64,000 nucleotides of DNA, taken from the NCBI GenBank assembly GCA_039566865.1, contig CM076943.1, positions 44,524,663-44,588,662 of the forward strand, in the 5' to 3' direction. The notes below the pieces were generated by a model that saw nothing but the letters and a program-made list of their open reading frames with translations, did no database searches and was not told the DNA's origin. The position numbers were made by a program, and so were the translations under genes. Positions 61,033-64,000 of this stretch are shown piece by piece. How positions within the stretch are numbered: position 1 is the stretch's first letter; the number at the start of each line of letters is the position of its first letter. Source of the stretch: Aurelia coerulea (Eukaryota > Cnidaria > Scyphozoa > Semaeostomeae > Ulmaridae).

Positions 61033-64000
61033 CTATTTAACGTTGTTAATTCTAGTAATACTATCTTAAATGATATTCCACAGGCGGTTAATCAAATGCC
61101 ATTTGGGGAGGATGCTGTCGATTGTAATACTGTATCGACAGGGTCTCATCAGCATCTAGGTTTTAAAAGGGGTATGGCAATCGCATCCCTGAATATCAAT
61201 GGTCTGCGCAGTCACCATGATGAAATAAAGTTGCTCTTAAATGACCAGGGGATCCATATTCTTGCCCTAAATGAAACTAAACTTGATGCTTCTGTTCCAA
61301 CAGAGCTTTCTGCAATTTCGGGTTATCAGCAAAAGCGCCTTGACAGGACCTGCAATGGAGGTGGTGTCTCTATTTACGTAAGAGACTCTATCAAAATGAC
61401 ACCGAGGGATGATGTGCCTTCCCATGGTCTAGAACTTCTCTGTGTTGAAATTTCCCCATCCAAAAGCAAGCCCTTTCTTGTCGTTACCTGGTATAGACCA
61501 CCCAGTGACCCTGTTGACTCCTTTAATAAGCTGGAAAAAGCTCTTGCTTTCCTTGACAAGGAGGGCAAAGAAATTATTCTCCTTGGAGACACAAATTGTG
61601 ATCTTGCCAAAAAATCAACTGATCAGTCATTGGATAACAATGCAAAGCACATTTCTAGTCTGTATGAGCTTTTCAGCTTCAAGCAGCTTATCGAGGAACC
61701 AACAAGAGTCACTCTTGACACTGCAACGCTCATTGACCATGTCGCTACAACATGTCCCAGAAACATACTAAAGTCAGGGGTGCATGAGGTTTCCTTGAGT
61801 GATCACTATATGGTCTACTGCATTCGGAAATTCGATGGAGCAGTAGAAAAAGGTCACAAAAAGATCAAGACTCGCAAAATGAAAAATTTTAACGAGGAAG
61901 CATTCCTTGCAGATGTTTCTGAGATATGTTGGGAACAAATGCTCACTGAAACTGATGATGTCAATTTGCTTGTCAATCATTGGTCTGAAATGTTTTCTTT
62001 GATCATAGAAAAACATGCCCCTTTGAGTGAAATGCGGGTTTCTGAAAAATATTGCCCCTGGATTGACAAGGATCTTCGGGATTTGATGCGTACAAGAGAC
62101 AAACTGAAAAAATCAGCAGTCAAAGGTAAATCCCCAATCCTTATGGATTCTTACAGACATATCCGTAATAAGGTCAATGCTCTTAATGTTCGGCTGAAGA
62201 AACAGCATTATACTGATAGGATCTCTGAATGTAAAGGCAATATGAAAGAATCTTGGAAAACAATTAATGAACTTCTCAATAAGAGATCAAAATCTAGTAG
62301 CATTGATTGTCTCAAAGAGTCAGGCATTGAAACTCGGAACAAAAAGGATGTTTCCAATTCAATGAACAACTTCTTTTGCACTATAGGTAGAGAACTAGCA
62401 GATAAAATACAACCTGCCGCTAATCCCTTACTATCAGGTGACTATGAAGTTAACAAAGACAAGGCCAAATTTAACTTCAAGACAATCGAGCTGAAAGATA
62501 TCAGGGATGCATTTGCCAAGGTTAAAACATCAAAGAGCTTTGGGATTGACAATATCTCTAGCTACTTTATGAAGCTTGCTTTGCCTTATATTGAAAACTC
62601 TCTGGCTTTCTTGTTTAACACATCCATTCAAACCAGCCAGTTCCCAGATTCATGGAAAGTAGCTAGAGTTACCCCAATTTTCAAAGATGGTGATAAGACT
62701 GTAAAATCTAATTATCGCCCAATATCAGTCTTACCTGTCATCTCAAAGCTCTTTGAAAAACTTGTTTTTGACCAACTGTACCAGCATATGAAAGGAAATG
62801 GCCTTTTCACAGCTGACCAATCTGGGTTTTTACGCCTTCACTCCACGTTGACTTGTTTGCTTAAAATGAACGATGATTGGTACAATGGGCTTGATCTCGG
62901 TAAATTGGTGGGATTAGTGTTTATTGACCTGAAAAAAGCATTTGATACGGTCGACCACGACATTCTTTGTAAAAAGCTCGAACTTTATGGCGTGCAGCAG
63001 CGAGAGCTATCTTGGTTTAGGTCCTACCTATCCAACCGCAAACAATTCTGTAGGGTTAACGGTGTTGATTCAGATATCCAGGAAATAGAAGTGGGAGTCC
63101 CACAGGGGTCATGCCTTGGCCCCCTTCTCTTCCTCATCTATATCAACGATCTTCCCCAGGCTGTCCAAGATTCCTCTGTGACTATGTATGCTGATGATAC
63201 CAGTCTGTGCCAACAGTCGAACAATTTGACTCAGTTGAATGAGGCTATAAACAGTGATCTTAGAAAACTGGACACTTGGCTGCAAGGCAATAAGCTATCC
63301 TTGAATGTAGCAAAAACTCATTCAATGCTTATATCTACAAAGCAGAAACACAACTCTCTCAAAAGTCGAAACGAAGTCTTGGACCTGAAAATACGTGACA
63401 ATGAGCTCGAAGTAGTTCAAAAGACAAAGTACCTTGGAGTGCAAATCGATAGCTCTTTGGACTGGAAGGAGCAAATTAAGGCAGTTTCTACCAAGGTCTC
63501 CAGGGCAATCGGCTTTTTAAGACATGCTAAGTCTTTTCTACCTAAGGAGAGTTTGAAAACTCTTTACACAGGCATTGTTGAGCCCCATTTTCGATATTGT
63601 TGTTCTGTTTGGGGTTGTGCTGGTTCTACAGACATAAACCAGTTGCAAAAGCTTCAAAATCGTGCTGCTAGAATAATTACAAATAGCAGCTTTGAAGCCC
63701 CAAGCAGACAACTTATCGAGGAGTTGGGCTGGAAGACTATCGTAGAGCTCATTGATGTTGAGTCTAAAATGATGGTCTTCAAGTCGCTCAATGATTTGGC
63801 TCCACAATACCTGTGTAACCTTTTTATCAAAAACTCAACAAGTTCCTCCCGCAGTCTCAGGAATACTGAAACTGATTTAAGGTTGCCAAAGAAAAAGTCA
63901 ACAAATGGGCAAAAATGCTTTTCTTTCCGGGGAGCTAAACTATGGAATAGCCTCCCAGCTGAATCTAAGACGGCATCCTCCCTGAATGGTTTTAAAAAGT
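61033..64000 (+). CDS. LINE ORF2 (endonuclease plus reverse transcriptase), open to the window edge
   Basis: Open for 989 codons without a stop, in the same frame as ORF1 and separated from it by one TGA. In-frame ATGs are at 61096 and 61174; the conserved protein begins at ASLNINGLRSHHDEI (61180). Endonuclease motifs are LALNETKLD, YRPPSDP, LLGDTNCDL and SLSDHYMVYC. RT motifs are FKDGDKTVKSNYRPISVLPV (62686), LVFIDLKKAFDTVDHDIL (62917), VPQGSCLGPLLFLIYINDLP (63097), the catalytic YADDT (63187) and KYLGVQIDSSLDW. The C-terminal FSFRGAKLWNSLPAES block follows near 63925. It serves nicking and target-primed reverse transcription in the nucleus. It appears intact so far as visible. Confidence 0.95.

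Larger units (their letters stand above)
59593..64000 (+). mobile_element. LINE retrotransposon, CR1/L2-like, ORF1 plus ORF2, cut by the window edge
   Basis: After an 18-bp terminus of another element (59593-59610), the sequence turns into a LINE. ORF1 (59680-61032) has an SGNH-esterase domain. ORF2 (61033 to beyond 64000) has an apurinic-type endonuclease and a reverse transcriptase, all motifs intact and no internal stop or frameshift. The 5' UTR is short (at most about 70 bp to ATG 59680). The 3' end and tail are not in the window. Copies of other LINE ORF2 tails elsewhere in the window are more decayed, so this element looks young. It lies in CORO7 intron 11 in the sense orientation. Confidence 0.93.

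Overview
This is a window of animal nuclear DNA, most likely from a marine invertebrate; a cnidarian is my guess, but the sequence does not settle it. Genes are split by large introns with GT/AG boundaries, composition is AT-rich, and most of the window is transposon-derived. No operons or bacterial genes are visible. The long open frames are almost all retrotransposon. The host genes appear only as short exons, which I joined by matching conserved protein segments and checking splice phase.

Four host genes are supported. (1) Plus strand, 2338-16109: the last seven coding exons of CWH43 (PGAP2-interacting protein), which remodels the lipid of GPI anchors; its 5' part lies left of the window. 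(2) Minus strand, 20220-19248: ATOX1, the cytosolic copper chaperone, with the first codons not located. (3) Minus strand, 36069-26890: RFC3, a subunit of the replication factor C clamp loader, complete in eight exons (355 codons plus stop). (4) Plus strand, from 38669: the first eleven coding exons of CORO7 (coronin-7), which runs off the right edge. RFC3 and CORO7 are head to head, with 2.6 kb between their start codons. No functional link among the four genes is evident; they are neighbours rather than a pathway.

The rest is layered mobile DNA. The right end (about 59611-64000) holds a LINE with an esterase-type ORF1 and an uninterrupted endonuclease/reverse-transcriptase ORF2. The two ORFs share a frame and are separated by a single UGA followed by CUA. 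Older LINE tails lie at about 10.26, 10.85-11.6, 13.6-14.3, 16.4-17.0, 41.0 and 43.9-44.3 kb. A decayed Ty3/gypsy fragment with a threefold 198-bp internal repeat lies at 14.4-15.6 kb. At least ten families of short inverted-repeat elements (MITEs) fill the introns. They include TTAA-flanked (piggyBac-like), 8-bp-TSD hAT-like and TA-flanked types, and a group whose ends share GGGTG..CCA. Several are nested inside one another. Two tRNA-related SINE families are also present.

Points that most deserve a second look are the UGA-CUA junction of the LINE, a 97-bp tandem array that repeats the 3' splice site of a CWH43 exon, a perfect 120-bp palindrome with 9-bp flanking duplications, and the terminal-motif superfamily of MITEs.
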